The notes under the pieces are model-generated. The model was not told the origin of the DNA. It made no database searches and worked only from the letters and a program-made list of their open reading frames with translations. The position numbers and the translations under genes are program-made. 59,397 nucleotides of DNA, taken from assembly GCA_051659505.1 (NCBI GenBank), contig JBOFOQ010000008.1:1-59397 (forward strand), written 5' to 3'. Source of the DNA: JAGNZR01 sp051659505. GTDB lineage: Bacteria > Fusobacteriota > Fusobacteriia > Fusobacteriales > Fusobacteriaceae. This document shows, in pieces, positions 9,593 to 17,732 of the stretch. Within the stretch, counting starts at the first letter, position 1. Each line of letters starts with the position of its first letter.

Positions 9593-10877
9593 AACTATTA
9601 TGAAAACTATAGTAGATATTGGAAACTCTAGGATCAGAGTTCTTACAGGAGAACTATCAGAAGATACTGAAGAAATAAAAGTTATAGGTTATAGTGAGTC
9701 ATCCACTTTAGGGTTAAAAAAATCAGTAGTTGAAAACCCTGAAAACTTGACAAATTCGATTAAAACTGCTATATTTGATGCAGAAAATAAAATGGATTTA
9801 AAAATTGAAAGTGTTATAGCAGGAATAAGCAGTCCAAATATAAAATCTAGGACAATAAATAAAAAAATTATTTTTTCAGAATGTGAAATTGGAGAAAGTG
9901 AAATTGAAGAGTTATTTTTAGAAGCAGAAAAAGAACTGTTACCTAAAGATGAAAGAGTAATAAAAAAAGAATTATATAATATAAGAGTTGATAATTCAGG
10001 AATAATTAAAAATCCATCAGGAATAGTTGGAAAAGAAATACAAGCAGATATTCATATGATATGTATAAACGAATTAGACTATATAAGTTATGAGGAAGTG
10101 ATAAATAGAGCAGGTCTTACATTAGAGAAACTTGTTCTGAATTCTTATGGTTCTTCTGAATCTGTATTAAATGAAGAAGAAAAAAATATGGGAGTTGCTT
10201 TAATTGATATAGGAGAAGGTATTACAGATATACTAATGTTCAAAAATGGAAAATTAATATATTCTAAATCAATTCCTTTAGGTGGTATGCACTATATAAA
10301 TGATATTAGCTATATTTTAGAAATTCCTAAAGAAGAAGCTTTTGATATTTTAAAAAAGCTTAAAAATAAAAATGTTTTAGATGAAAAAATACTAACAGAA
10401 AGTGGAAAAGCCTTTACTATTCAATATATTAAAACAATTATTGATGCTAGAACAGAGGATATAGTTAAATTTATAGTTCAAACAATAGAGGAATCAGGAT
10501 TTAATGGTTATTTAGGAAAAGGAATAGTAATAACAGGTGGTGCAGTGGTACTAGAAGAATTAATAAAAAAAATAGCACTGGAAACCGGATATAAAGTTAC
10601 TAAAAAATCCCCTGAACCTATGAAAGGCTTAGAGAAAACAGAACCATCTATGGCTAGTATAGTTGGAATATTAATAGAAACTGTGAGAGATGAAGAAAAA
10701 AAAATAAGAGAAAATGAGATAAAAGAACAAAAATATATGGAAATAAAAGAAAAAAAGAATAAAGAAATAGAAGAACTAAGTGAATTATTAGATGACGACT
10801 GTACAGAAAGAAATAAAAAAGAAAAAAAAGAAAGTATTTTCAAGCCAATTGTAGATTGGTTATCAAATTATATATAA
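9579..10877 (+). CDS. ftsA: Cell division protein FtsA
   Basis: 432 aa actin-like protein that anchors FtsZ to the membrane and recruits the divisome. The phosphate-1 loop VDIGNSRIR is near residue 13, the phosphate-2 segment IDIGEGITD lies mid-protein, and the adenosine motif VITGGAVVLEEL near 310. The final residues IFKPIVDWLSNYI form the amphipathic membrane-targeting helix expected of FtsA, after a charged, Glu/Lys-rich linker. The ATG at 9579 has aggaga eight bases upstream; the ATG at 9570 touches that site and is less likely. Confidence 0.93.
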   Translation: MEKNKTIMKTIVDIGNSRIRVLTGELSEDTEEIKVIGYSESSTLGLKKSVVENPENLTNSIKTAIFDAENKMDLKIESVIAGISSPNIKSRTINKKIIFSECEIGESEIEELFLEAEKELLPKDERVIKKELYNIRVDNSGIIKNPSGIVGKEIQADIHMICINELDYISYEEVINRAGLTLEKLVLNSYGSSESVLNEEEKNMGVALIDIGEGITDILMFKNGKLIYSKSIPLGGMHYINDISYILEIPKEEAFDILKKLKNKNVLDEKILTESGKAFTIQYIKTIIDARTEDIVKFIVQTIEESGFNGYLGKGIVITGGAVVLEELIKKIALETGYKVTKKSPEPMKGLEKTEPSMASIVGILIETVRDEEKKIRENEIKEQKYMEIKEKKNKEIEELSELLDDDCTERNKKEKKESIFKPIVDWLSNYI

Positions 10878-10893
10878 AATAGGAGGAATAAAT

Positions 10894-11970
10894 ATGGTAA
10901 TCAATGAAGGAAAAGTAAAAATCAAAGTTATAGGAGCTGGGGGAGCTGGAGGAAACGCAATTAATGACATGATAGAAAGTGGTGTTATTGGAGTTGAATT
11001 TATTGCAGCCAATACTGATGCTCAAGATTTAAATAAATCCTTAGCAGATGTAAGAATTCAGTTAGGGGAAAAACTAACAAGAGGATTAGGTGCAGGGGCA
11101 AATCCAGAAATAGGAAAACTTGCAGCAGAAGAGGATATAGAAAGACTAAAGGCTTTACTAGAAGATACAGACATGTTGTTTATAACTTCTGGAATGGGTG
11201 GGGGGACAGGAACAGGGTCATCTCCAGTTATAGCAAAAGTAGCAAAAGAATTAGGGATTTTAACAGTTGGGGTAGTTACAAGACCATTTGGTTTTGAAGG
11301 GAAAAAAAGAAAAACAAATTCAGATTTAGGGATAGAAGAATTAAAAAAATGTGTTGATGCTCTAGTTATTATTCCAAATGATAAACTATTTGAATTACCA
11401 GATAAGACGATTACTATGTTAAATGCCTTTAAAGAAGCTAATAATATATTAAAAATAGGAATTAAAGGTGTGGCAGATTTAATGATAGGTAACGGATTGA
11501 TAAATCTAGATTTTGCAGATATAAAAGCAACGATGCAAGATTCAGGAATTGCTGTTCTCGGTTTTGGTGAAGGGTCAGGTGAAAATAGAGCTGTAAAGGC
11601 AACAGAAAAAGCATTACAATCACCTTTACTAGAGAAATCTATAAATGGAGCAAGTAAAATACTTATTAATATAACAGGTTCTTCTTCTGTAACTTTACAA
11701 GAGTCAAGTACAATATCAGATATGATTAGAGATACTGCAGGTAAAGCTACTGAAGATGTAATGTTCGGATTAATAATAGATGAGGATTATGGAGACACAG
11801 TTCAAGTTACAATAATAGCTAATAAATTTATAGATGAAAATGAAAAAAATGAACCATTTATAAGTATTGATGCTAAGAAAAGTGAAGAGATACAAATTGA
11901 AAAATCAGAATCTACTTCAATAAAATCAGATTTAGATTTACCACCTTGGGTTAGAAATAGTAAAAATTAA
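10894..11970 (+). CDS. ftsZ: Cell division GTPase FtsZ
   Basis: 358 aa tubulin-like GTPase that forms the Z ring. The tubulin signature GGGTGTGS is at residues 102-109, preceded by the N-terminal VIGAGGAGGNA nucleotide loop, with the T7-loop region following mid-protein. The C-terminal peptide LDLPPWVRN, which binds FtsA, is intact. The linker before it is short. A consensus aggagg precedes the ATG 16 nt after ftsA. Murein synthase ftsI and ftsW are absent from this cluster and must be encoded elsewhere. Confidence 0.98.
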   Translation: MVINEGKVKIKVIGAGGAGGNAINDMIESGVIGVEFIAANTDAQDLNKSLADVRIQLGEKLTRGLGAGANPEIGKLAAEEDIERLKALLEDTDMLFITSGMGGGTGTGSSPVIAKVAKELGILTVGVVTRPFGFEGKKRKTNSDLGIEELKKCVDALVIIPNDKLFELPDKTITMLNAFKEANNILKIGIKGVADLMIGNGLINLDFADIKATMQDSGIAVLGFGEGSGENRAVKATEKALQSPLLEKSINGASKILINITGSSSVTLQESSTISDMIRDTAGKATEDVMFGLIIDEDYGDTVQVTIIANKFIDENEKNEPFISIDAKKSEEIQIEKSESTSIKSDLDLPPWVRNSKN

Positions 11971-11998
11971 TTTAATATACTGAGTCATTTATATTTGG

Positions 11999-12925
11999 AT
12001 GGGGGGTTACGTTATAAAAATATTAAAATATATATGTTTTTTTTTAATGCTTTCATTGAATATAATGACAGCTAATATAGAAAAAGCACTAACTTATAAA
12101 AAACACACATTAAAAGATACATATACAGTTTCAAAGGAAAAAAGAGAGTTTCAGTGGGATAAAATTTCGAATAAAATAGATGATTTAGTAATGTTTCAAA
12201 ATGAAAATAGCAATTTTGGAGTTTTAAAAAATTATAGAAACTATAATAAACTACCACCCTTAGTTAAAAATTTAACTAAGGATAAATACGGAACTATAAG
12301 GGATAGTTTTGGTGTAACACGAAATCAAGGTATTCCTTTATATAATGAAAATGAAATTGAAATACCTGAAAGATATGCAAGAGATGGTGTTCTTGTCTCT
12401 ATAGTAGAAACAGGTGATGATTTTGTAAAAATAAAAACTCTTGAAATAGAAGGAGTTTGGCTTGTTCCAAAAAGGTATGTAAAGGGAATAAAAACTTTAG
12501 AGTTTAAGAAAGTTATTGTTATAGATAGAAAAAATCAGAATATTTGCACTATGGATAATGTGAATAATATTTGGAAAGTGAGAAGTATGAATCCGATTAC
12601 CACTGGCCTAGAAAAAGCCCCGCATAAATTTGCAACTCCCCTTGGTATCTATGTGATTCAAGGGAAATTATTAGAGATGTTATATTTAAAAGATGGTAGT
12701 AAGGAAGAGATAGATGGCTCAGCTCCTTATGCTAGTAGATTTTCAGCAGGAGCATATTTACACGGTGTTCCAGTAAAATTGCCAGCAACAGAACATATAG
12801 AGTATATGTGGTCATTAGGGACAAAACCAAGCTCTCATATGTGTGTTAGAAATGCGACTTCTCACGCTAAATTTATATATGATTGGAGCAGAATAAATAA
12901 AACTTTAGTTTTTGTAATTGAATAA
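11999..12925 (+). CDS. YkuD-type L,D-transpeptidase with SH3-like domain
   Basis: 308 aa secreted or membrane-anchored murein enzyme. A hydrophobic signal segment covers about residues 5-25. An SH3-like region (about 115-160) precedes a YkuD catalytic domain. The conserved HG is in YLHGVPV, and the active-site block SHMCVRN has nucleophile Cys282. Such enzymes make 3-3 crosslinks or attach proteins to peptidoglycan. The ATG has only a poor ribosome site; a gggggg stretch just after it suggests that the true start might be non-canonical and slightly downstream. It lies 28 nt after ftsZ. Confidence 0.85.
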   Translation: MGGYVIKILKYICFFLMLSLNIMTANIEKALTYKKHTLKDTYTVSKEKREFQWDKISNKIDDLVMFQNENSNFGVLKNYRNYNKLPPLVKNLTKDKYGTIRDSFGVTRNQGIPLYNENEIEIPERYARDGVLVSIVETGDDFVKIKTLEIEGVWLVPKRYVKGIKTLEFKKVIVIDRKNQNICTMDNVNNIWKVRSMNPITTGLEKAPHKFATPLGIYVIQGKLLEMLYLKDGSKEEIDGSAPYASRFSAGAYLHGVPVKLPATEHIEYMWSLGTKPSSHMCVRNATSHAKFIYDWSRINKTLVFVIE

Positions 12926-12972
12926 AATTTATAATGCTATTTTATTCTAAATTGTTAGGAGGTGAACTAGTT

Positions 12973-13653
12973 TTGAAAATAAAGAAAATATTAATATTGT
13001 TTTTTAGTGTTTTTATTTTTAGTAATACAGCTTTTTCAAAAAAAATAGAAAAACGAACTTTAAAGTCAAAAGAATTATCTTCAGTGGAAAGGTTATATAA
13101 AGATTTAAATTTAGAGAAAGAAATTGACTTTAAAGTTTTTAAAATTGCATTAAAAGGATACTCAAAAATAGATAATAAGAAAAAAAAACTATTAACAATA
13201 ATAGATTTTTCAAAACCTTCATCAGAAAAACGGTTTTATGTTATTGATTTAAAGAATAAAAAAACTGTAATAAAATCCTATGTAGCACATGGAACTAAAA
13301 GTGGAGGAAATATAGCAACATCTTTTTCCAATAAATCAAATTCTAAAAAAAGTTCTTTAGGTTTCTATTTAACAGAAAATACTTATAATGGAAGAAATGG
13401 TTACTCTATGAGATTAAATGGGTTAGAAGCAGGAATAAATGATAAAGCTAAAGACCGTTCTATTGTTATTCACGGAGCTAGTTATGTAAGTACAGCTATG
13501 ATAGATGCTCAAGGGCGTATAGGGAGAAGTTTTGGTTGCCCTGCACTTCCTAAAAAAATGAATAAAGAAGTTATCGATACAATAAAAAATGGTTCAGTTA
13601 TATACATCTATGGAAACGATAATAATTATTTAAAAAAAAGTAACTTAGTATAA
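12973..13653 (+). CDS. YkuD_2-type murein L,D-transpeptidase catalytic domain protein
   Basis: 226 aa protein with an N-terminal signal peptide (lysines then a hydrophobic stretch to about residue 24). The C-terminal half matches the YkuD_2 family: IVIHGASYVS is followed by GRIGRSFGCPALP, with the nucleophile Cys189. It is unrelated in detail to the preceding transpeptidase, so it is not a recent duplicate. The start is TTG, chosen because a strong aggaggtg lies eight bases upstream and it opens directly into the signal peptide. It probably shares the ftsZ-distal transcript and ends at a terminator. Confidence 0.85.
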   Translation: MKIKKILILFFSVFIFSNTAFSKKIEKRTLKSKELSSVERLYKDLNLEKEIDFKVFKIALKGYSKIDNKKKKLLTIIDFSKPSSEKRFYVIDLKNKKTVIKSYVAHGTKSGGNIATSFSNKSNSKKSSLGFYLTENTYNGRNGYSMRLNGLEAGINDKAKDRSIVIHGASYVSTAMIDAQGRIGRSFGCPALPKKMNKEVIDTIKNGSVIYIYGNDNNYLKKSNLV

Positions 13654-13669
13654 AATTTTCAATATAAAT

Positions 13670-13707
13670 AACTGATTCTCTTTATTATTGAGTCAGTTTT
13701 TTTTATT
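13670..13707 (+). terminator. Intrinsic terminator after the transpeptidase genes
   Basis: aactga pairs with tcagtt, extended by ctc/gag around a TA-rich loop, followed by eight T. It closes the wall/division transcription unit. Confidence 0.75.
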
Positions 13708-13750
13708 TTAATTAAATTATTTTAAAAAATAAAAATAAAATCTAAAATTA

Positions 13751-13759
13751 TGGTATAAT
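13751..13759 (+). promoter_or_regulatory. Extended -10 promoter of tdk
   Basis: TGG-TATAAT is an extended -10 element. No good -35 is visible in the A-rich sequence upstream. Transcription would start about 40 bases before the chosen tdk ATG. Confidence 0.55.
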
Positions 13760-13805
13760 ATTTATATTGAAAACTACAAATTTTAATATATGTGTGAGGT
13801 GTTTT

Positions 13806-14405
13806 ATGCGTTTGTTTTATAATGAGCATATGGGATGGATTGAAGTCATTACTGGAAGTATGTTTTCTGGAAAAAGTGAAGAATTAATAAAAAGGTTAAG
13901 AAGAGTTAAATATGCAAATCAAAAGATGGTTGTATTTAAACATGCTTCTGATATGAGATATAATGAAAGTAAAGTTGCATCACATAGCCAAAATTATATA
14001 GAAGCTATTCCAGTAAAAACTGTAGAGGATATGTATAGTTTAGTTAAAACTAATTATAATGATGTGGAAGTTATAGGCATAGATGAGATTCAATTTTTTG
14101 GTGAAAAAGTAGTTGAGTTTTGCGATAAAATGGCAGATGAAGGAAAAAGAGTCATTGTTGCAGGATTGGACCAAGATTTTAAAGGTGCTCCATTTAGTCC
14201 TATGGACAAACTATTAGCAAGGGCAGAATTTATAGATAAGTTTAGTGCTATTTGTATGGTTTGTGGAAGTCCAGCATCAAGAACTCAGAGGTTAGTTAAC
14301 GGGGAACCGGCGTACTCTGATGATCCAATCGTGATGGTAGGTGCTTCTGAAAGCTATGAAGCGAGGTGTAGAAAACATCATATAGTTAAAGTAAGGGATA
14401 GATAG
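13806..14405 (+). CDS. tdk: Thymidine kinase (type II)
   Basis: 199 aa enzyme that phosphorylates thymidine with ATP in the salvage pathway. The P-loop GSMFSGKS is at residues 17-24, the Walker B-like IDEIQFF follows, and a zinc finger is suggested by CMVC and the later CRKHH. The length fits TK1-like bacterial enzymes. In-frame ATGs exist at 13767, 13806 and 13830. 13806 is chosen because gaggtg lies about five bases upstream, although homologues usually begin close to the MGWIEV ATG at 13830. Confidence 0.92.
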   Translation: MRLFYNEHMGWIEVITGSMFSGKSEELIKRLRRVKYANQKMVVFKHASDMRYNESKVASHSQNYIEAIPVKTVEDMYSLVKTNYNDVEVIGIDEIQFFGEKVVEFCDKMADEGKRVIVAGLDQDFKGAPFSPMDKLLARAEFIDKFSAICMVCGSPASRTQRLVNGEPAYSDDPIVMVGASESYEARCRKHHIVKVRDR

Positions 14406-14412
14406 GAGAAAA

Positions 14413-15342
14413 ATGAAATTAAATTTAAGAGCATTAGAAAAAAATGAAAAGTTTGGTTTTATGTTTTATATATCATATGAAGGGACTAAATTTCACTGTT
14501 TTGATGAAATGACAGATAAAAAAACAGTTAAAGGTACCTTTAAAGCTATCACTGAAAAACTAGGATTTACTTGGGCAAAAGGGGTTCAGCAAGCAGGACG
14601 AACAGATGCAAAAGTTAGTGCTAATGAAAACATTCTTTATGTTAGTAGCTTATACAGTGGAAATTTGCAAAACTTAAAAAAAGAATTTAATAAAAATTCA
14701 GAATTTTTAAAAATAAAAGAAATAGCAAAAACATTTCCTAACTTAGAATTTCCAGAGCTAATAGAAAAAAGAGAATATATATACTCTTATCCAGAAAATA
14801 AAATAAAAAATTCACTAGAAGAGATAGAAAAAAGATGTAGAGAGCACTCAGGTACACGTAATATGAGTAAATTTACAGATTCAAAAGGATTGGGACTGAA
14901 AGAGCATGAAAGAACTGTATTAATAACTTATTCAGAAGGAAAATTAAATTTTATAGGAAATTCTTTTATGCCAAAACAAGTTAGAATAATGGCAAGTTAC
15001 ATATTAAATGGTACTGTAACAGTACTTCCAGGGAAATATTTAACTATGGAAAAATCATATTTAAAAGAAAAACTTAAAAATATGTTGATTACTCCTAATA
15101 ATGATATACTAGATAAAAATAAAATTGAAGAGGATATAACACTAAGCCCAGAAGAAAAATTAGAAATACAATTTTTAATTCATAGTGTATTAAAGGTTGA
15201 AAGAATAGGTGACTCTGCCCTTATTTTTTATGTTAAAAAAGGTAAAAAAACTGATTTTGTTGGAAAGAACGGAAATGTTATAAAAAAACTCAAAAAAAAA
15301 TATGGAAATATAGTGGTAAGAGAAATGGAAAAGTTTTGGTAA
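14413..15342 (+). CDS. Divergent TruA-like pseudouridine synthase with C-terminal KH-like domain
   Basis: 309 aa, about 60 longer than ordinary TruA. Visible TruA features are an N-terminal FYISYEGTKFHCF strand, the catalytic-loop motif AGRTDAKV with putative nucleophile Asp65, KREYIYSY in place of the usual Tyr-bearing strand, and FMPKQVRIM where TruA has its VRNIVG-type helix. Residues about 255-309 add an extra region containing GKNG (284-287), the GxxG loop of a KH RNA-binding fold. TruA modifies positions 38-40 of tRNA anticodon arms; the actual target here is unknown. It lies 8 nt after tdk and shares the unit with the HD and radical SAM genes. Confidence 0.6.
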   Translation: MKLNLRALEKNEKFGFMFYISYEGTKFHCFDEMTDKKTVKGTFKAITEKLGFTWAKGVQQAGRTDAKVSANENILYVSSLYSGNLQNLKKEFNKNSEFLKIKEIAKTFPNLEFPELIEKREYIYSYPENKIKNSLEEIEKRCREHSGTRNMSKFTDSKGLGLKEHERTVLITYSEGKLNFIGNSFMPKQVRIMASYILNGTVTVLPGKYLTMEKSYLKEKLKNMLITPNNDILDKNKIEEDITLSPEEKLEIQFLIHSVLKVERIGDSALIFYVKKGKKTDFVGKNGNVIKKLKKKYGNIVVREMEKFW

Positions 15343-15359
15343 ATTAAAATGAGGTCTAA

Positions 15360-15794
15360 ATGATTACATCAAAAGTTATATCACGAATAAAACAGCTTTA
15401 TACATATATATTTGGAGAATATAATAAAGAGTGGGAAGGGGAAATAAAAAAAATCCTAAATTTAAAAGAATTTGAAATATATATAAATATGATAAAATAT
15501 GATAGGATACATGGTTATATAATTTTAAAAAAAATATTGTTAGAAGAAGAACTGAAAAATAACAAGCAATATCAAAAATTAGCCCTTTTACATGATTGTG
15601 GAAAAGAAAAAATTGGATTATTTAAAAGAGTAAAAAAAGTTTTAGTTGGAGATAAAAAATTAGAGAAACATTCTGAAATAAGTTATAGAAAACTAAAAAA
15701 AATTAATATAGAACTAGCAGTACTATGTAAAAATCATCATACAAAAGAGTATGATGAAAACATGAGTATTTTTCAAAAACTAGATGATGAATAA
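15360..15794 (+). CDS. Small HD-domain phosphohydrolase
   Basis: 144 aa HD-superfamily protein. Metal-binding residues of the fold can be placed: H51 in the RIHG segment, the H78-D79 pair in LLHDCGK, H104, and a final pair at H126-H127 in KNHH. This architecture hydrolyses phosphoester bonds in nucleotides, but the substrate cannot be read from the sequence. It starts at an ATG just after gaggtct and is placed between the TruA-like gene and the radical SAM gene with gaps under 20 nt. That fits co-transcription. Confidence 0.75.
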   Translation: MITSKVISRIKQLYTYIFGEYNKEWEGEIKKILNLKEFEIYINMIKYDRIHGYIILKKILLEEELKNNKQYQKLALLHDCGKEKIGLFKRVKKVLVGDKKLEKHSEISYRKLKKINIELAVLCKNHHTKEYDENMSIFQKLDDE

Positions 15795-15811
15795 AGAAAT
15801 AAGGAGAAGAA

Positions 15812-17572
15812 ATGATTGTAGATATAAAAAAACATCTTTTGTATATAGAAAAACCAGCGCGATATTTAGGGAATGAGATAAATAGTGTACATAAAGAAAA
15901 ATATATAACAAATATGTGTTTATTTTTTCCTGATATATATGAGGTTGGAATGTCGAATTTAGGATTTAGAATACTTTATAGCATAATGAATAAAGTTGAC
16001 AATTTCTATTTAGAAAGAGGTTTTTCTCCAAATTCTGATATGGAAGAAATCATGAGACGGGAAAAAATTTCCTCGTTTTCTTTAGAAACAAAAACACCTT
16101 TAAAAGAATTTGATATAATAGGATTTTCTTTGTCATATGAAATGAGTTACCCAAATGTTTTAAATGCTCTGGACTTAGCTGGTATACCATTTAAAGCAAA
16201 AGATAGAGGTGAAACATACCCCCTTATAATGGGTGGGGGAACTTGTATGATGAACCCTTCTATAATGGAGAGTTTTTTTGATTTTATAGTTATAGGTGAT
16301 GGAGAAGACACCATGCCAGAAATAGCTAGAAGAATGGTAATTAATAAAAGTAAAAATAAAAAAGAAAAGCTATTAGGAATTGAAGAGTTAGATGGAGTTT
16401 ATATTCCTTCATTACACAAGGGTAAAAAAAATATAAATAGAGCAATAGTAAAAGATTTTAATAATACGTCGTACTACGACGACCAATTAGTGCCATTTAT
16501 GGGGATAGTCCATGATAGGGCCACAGTTGAAATTCAAAGAGGCTGTACAAGAGGTTGTAGATTTTGTCAAGCGGGAATAGTATATAGACCACTTAGAGAA
16601 AGAAGTTTAGAGAAAAATTTAGAATTGATAGAAAAAATGCTTAAAAATACAGGTTATACAGAAGTTTCGTTGTCATCTTTAAGTAGTAGTGACTACTCTA
16701 ATATAGATGAGCTTATAAACGCTTTGAAAATTAAACCTGAAAATAAAAATTTATCAATATCACTACCCTCTTTAAGAATGAATGTTGATTCTGTAAAAAC
16801 AGCAGAAGAAATTAGTGGTGGAAAAAGACCAAGTTTTACCTTTGCACCTGAAGCTGGTTCTCAAAGAATGAGAGATGTTATAAATAAAGGTGTTTCAGAA
16901 GAAGAAATTATGGAAACAGCAATAGCTGCTATGAAAGCAGGATGGCAAAGTTTTAAGTTTTATTTTATGATAGGACTTCCCTTTGAAACCGACGAAGATG
17001 TCATAGGAATTTATGACTTAACTAATAAAGTAGCCTTAGCTTGTCGTGAAATTTCTAAAAGAATTAGTATAACAGTTAGTGTTTCTAATTTTGTCCCTAA
17101 ACCTCACACACCATTTCAGTGGCATAAACAGATGGATTTTGATGAGATGAAAAGAAAACATAGTTTGCTTAGAAATCTTTTTGACAAATCAAAAGTCTGC
17201 AATTTAAAAATTCACAATATGAAAAAATCTTATCTTGAAGGAATGATTTCTCGTGGTGATGAAAAAATTGGTGAATTAGTAGAGCTAGCATGGAAAAAAG
17301 GTGCTAAATTAGATGATTATAGAGATAATTTTATTATTTGGGAAGAAGCTATGTCAGAATTAGGAATAGATAGTAAAAAATATCTAGGTGAGAGACAACT
17401 AGAGGATGTTTTACCATGGGACATAGTTAATATTGGAGTTTCTAAAGAATTTTTAAAAAAAGAATATAAAGAAGCAAAAGAAGTAAATTTAACTCCAGAA
17501 TGCAGAGTTAAATGCTCAGCATGTGGAATGACAAAAATATTTCCAAATTGTACTAAAAATGAGAAAAATTAA
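15812..17572 (+). CDS. B12-binding-type radical SAM protein (TIGR03960-like)
   Basis: 586 aa. The N-terminal ~230 residues resemble a cobalamin-binding-like domain (EVGMSNLG, then GFSLSYEMSYPN and GGGTCMMNP). The radical SAM cluster motif CTRGCRFCQ has cysteines at 245, 249 and 252. The C-terminus carries a further CRVKCSACG cluster. This layout matches the uncharacterised TIGR03960 family. In Firmicutes the family often goes with, or is fused to, a DUF2344 partner, which is not seen here. The substrate is unknown; neighbours that look like RNA enzymes make an RNA-related role possible. A clear aaggag precedes the ATG. Confidence 0.82.
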   Translation: MIVDIKKHLLYIEKPARYLGNEINSVHKEKYITNMCLFFPDIYEVGMSNLGFRILYSIMNKVDNFYLERGFSPNSDMEEIMRREKISSFSLETKTPLKEFDIIGFSLSYEMSYPNVLNALDLAGIPFKAKDRGETYPLIMGGGTCMMNPSIMESFFDFIVIGDGEDTMPEIARRMVINKSKNKKEKLLGIEELDGVYIPSLHKGKKNINRAIVKDFNNTSYYDDQLVPFMGIVHDRATVEIQRGCTRGCRFCQAGIVYRPLRERSLEKNLELIEKMLKNTGYTEVSLSSLSSSDYSNIDELINALKIKPENKNLSISLPSLRMNVDSVKTAEEISGGKRPSFTFAPEAGSQRMRDVINKGVSEEEIMETAIAAMKAGWQSFKFYFMIGLPFETDEDVIGIYDLTNKVALACREISKRISITVSVSNFVPKPHTPFQWHKQMDFDEMKRKHSLLRNLFDKSKVCNLKIHNMKKSYLEGMISRGDEKIGELVELAWKKGAKLDDYRDNFIIWEEAMSELGIDSKKYLGERQLEDVLPWDIVNIGVSKEFLKKEYKEAKEVNLTPECRVKCSACGMTKIFPNCTKNEKN

Positions 17573-17649
17573 AGGGTAAAATATCCTCTATAAATAAAAA
17601 TATATAGTTAGTATTGATATTAAGAATTTGACGAAAAACATTTTATGGT

Positions 17650-17696
17650 GTACAAGATATAGTAAGGAATTTTATTTCAAACACTATATCTTGTTT
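17650..17696 (+). promoter_or_regulatory. Candidate tandem NrdR boxes upstream of nrdD
   Basis: The 16-mer at 17681-17696 matches the NrdR box consensus acaCwAtATaTwGtgt at 14 of 16 positions. The 16-mer at 17650-17665 matches at 11 of 16, including most of the core. They start exactly 31 bases apart, the three-helical-turn spacing typical of NrdR pairs. A weak promoter (TTGACG 17628-17633, 17-base spacer, TACAAG 17651-17656) would be covered by the first box. The two sites are also arms of a hairpin (see the terminator entry). The nrdR gene itself is not in the window. Confidence 0.5.
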
Positions 17697-17700
17697 TTAT
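17652..17700 (+). terminator. Hairpin with T tract between the radical SAM gene and nrdD
   Basis: acaagatatagt (17652-17663) pairs perfectly with actatatcttgt (17682-17693) and five T follow. It would act as an intrinsic terminator of the upstream unit. It also overlaps the putative NrdR boxes, so the inverted repeat may serve DNA binding, termination, or both. Confidence 0.65.
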
Positions 17701-17732
17701 TTTAATTAATATGAAAAAAGAGGGGAAAACTT

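Noticed and set aside
10508..10843. Minus-strand frame of 111 codons
   Set aside because: Antisense of the Glu/Lys-rich FtsA linker; Ser/Phe-rich translation is an artefact.
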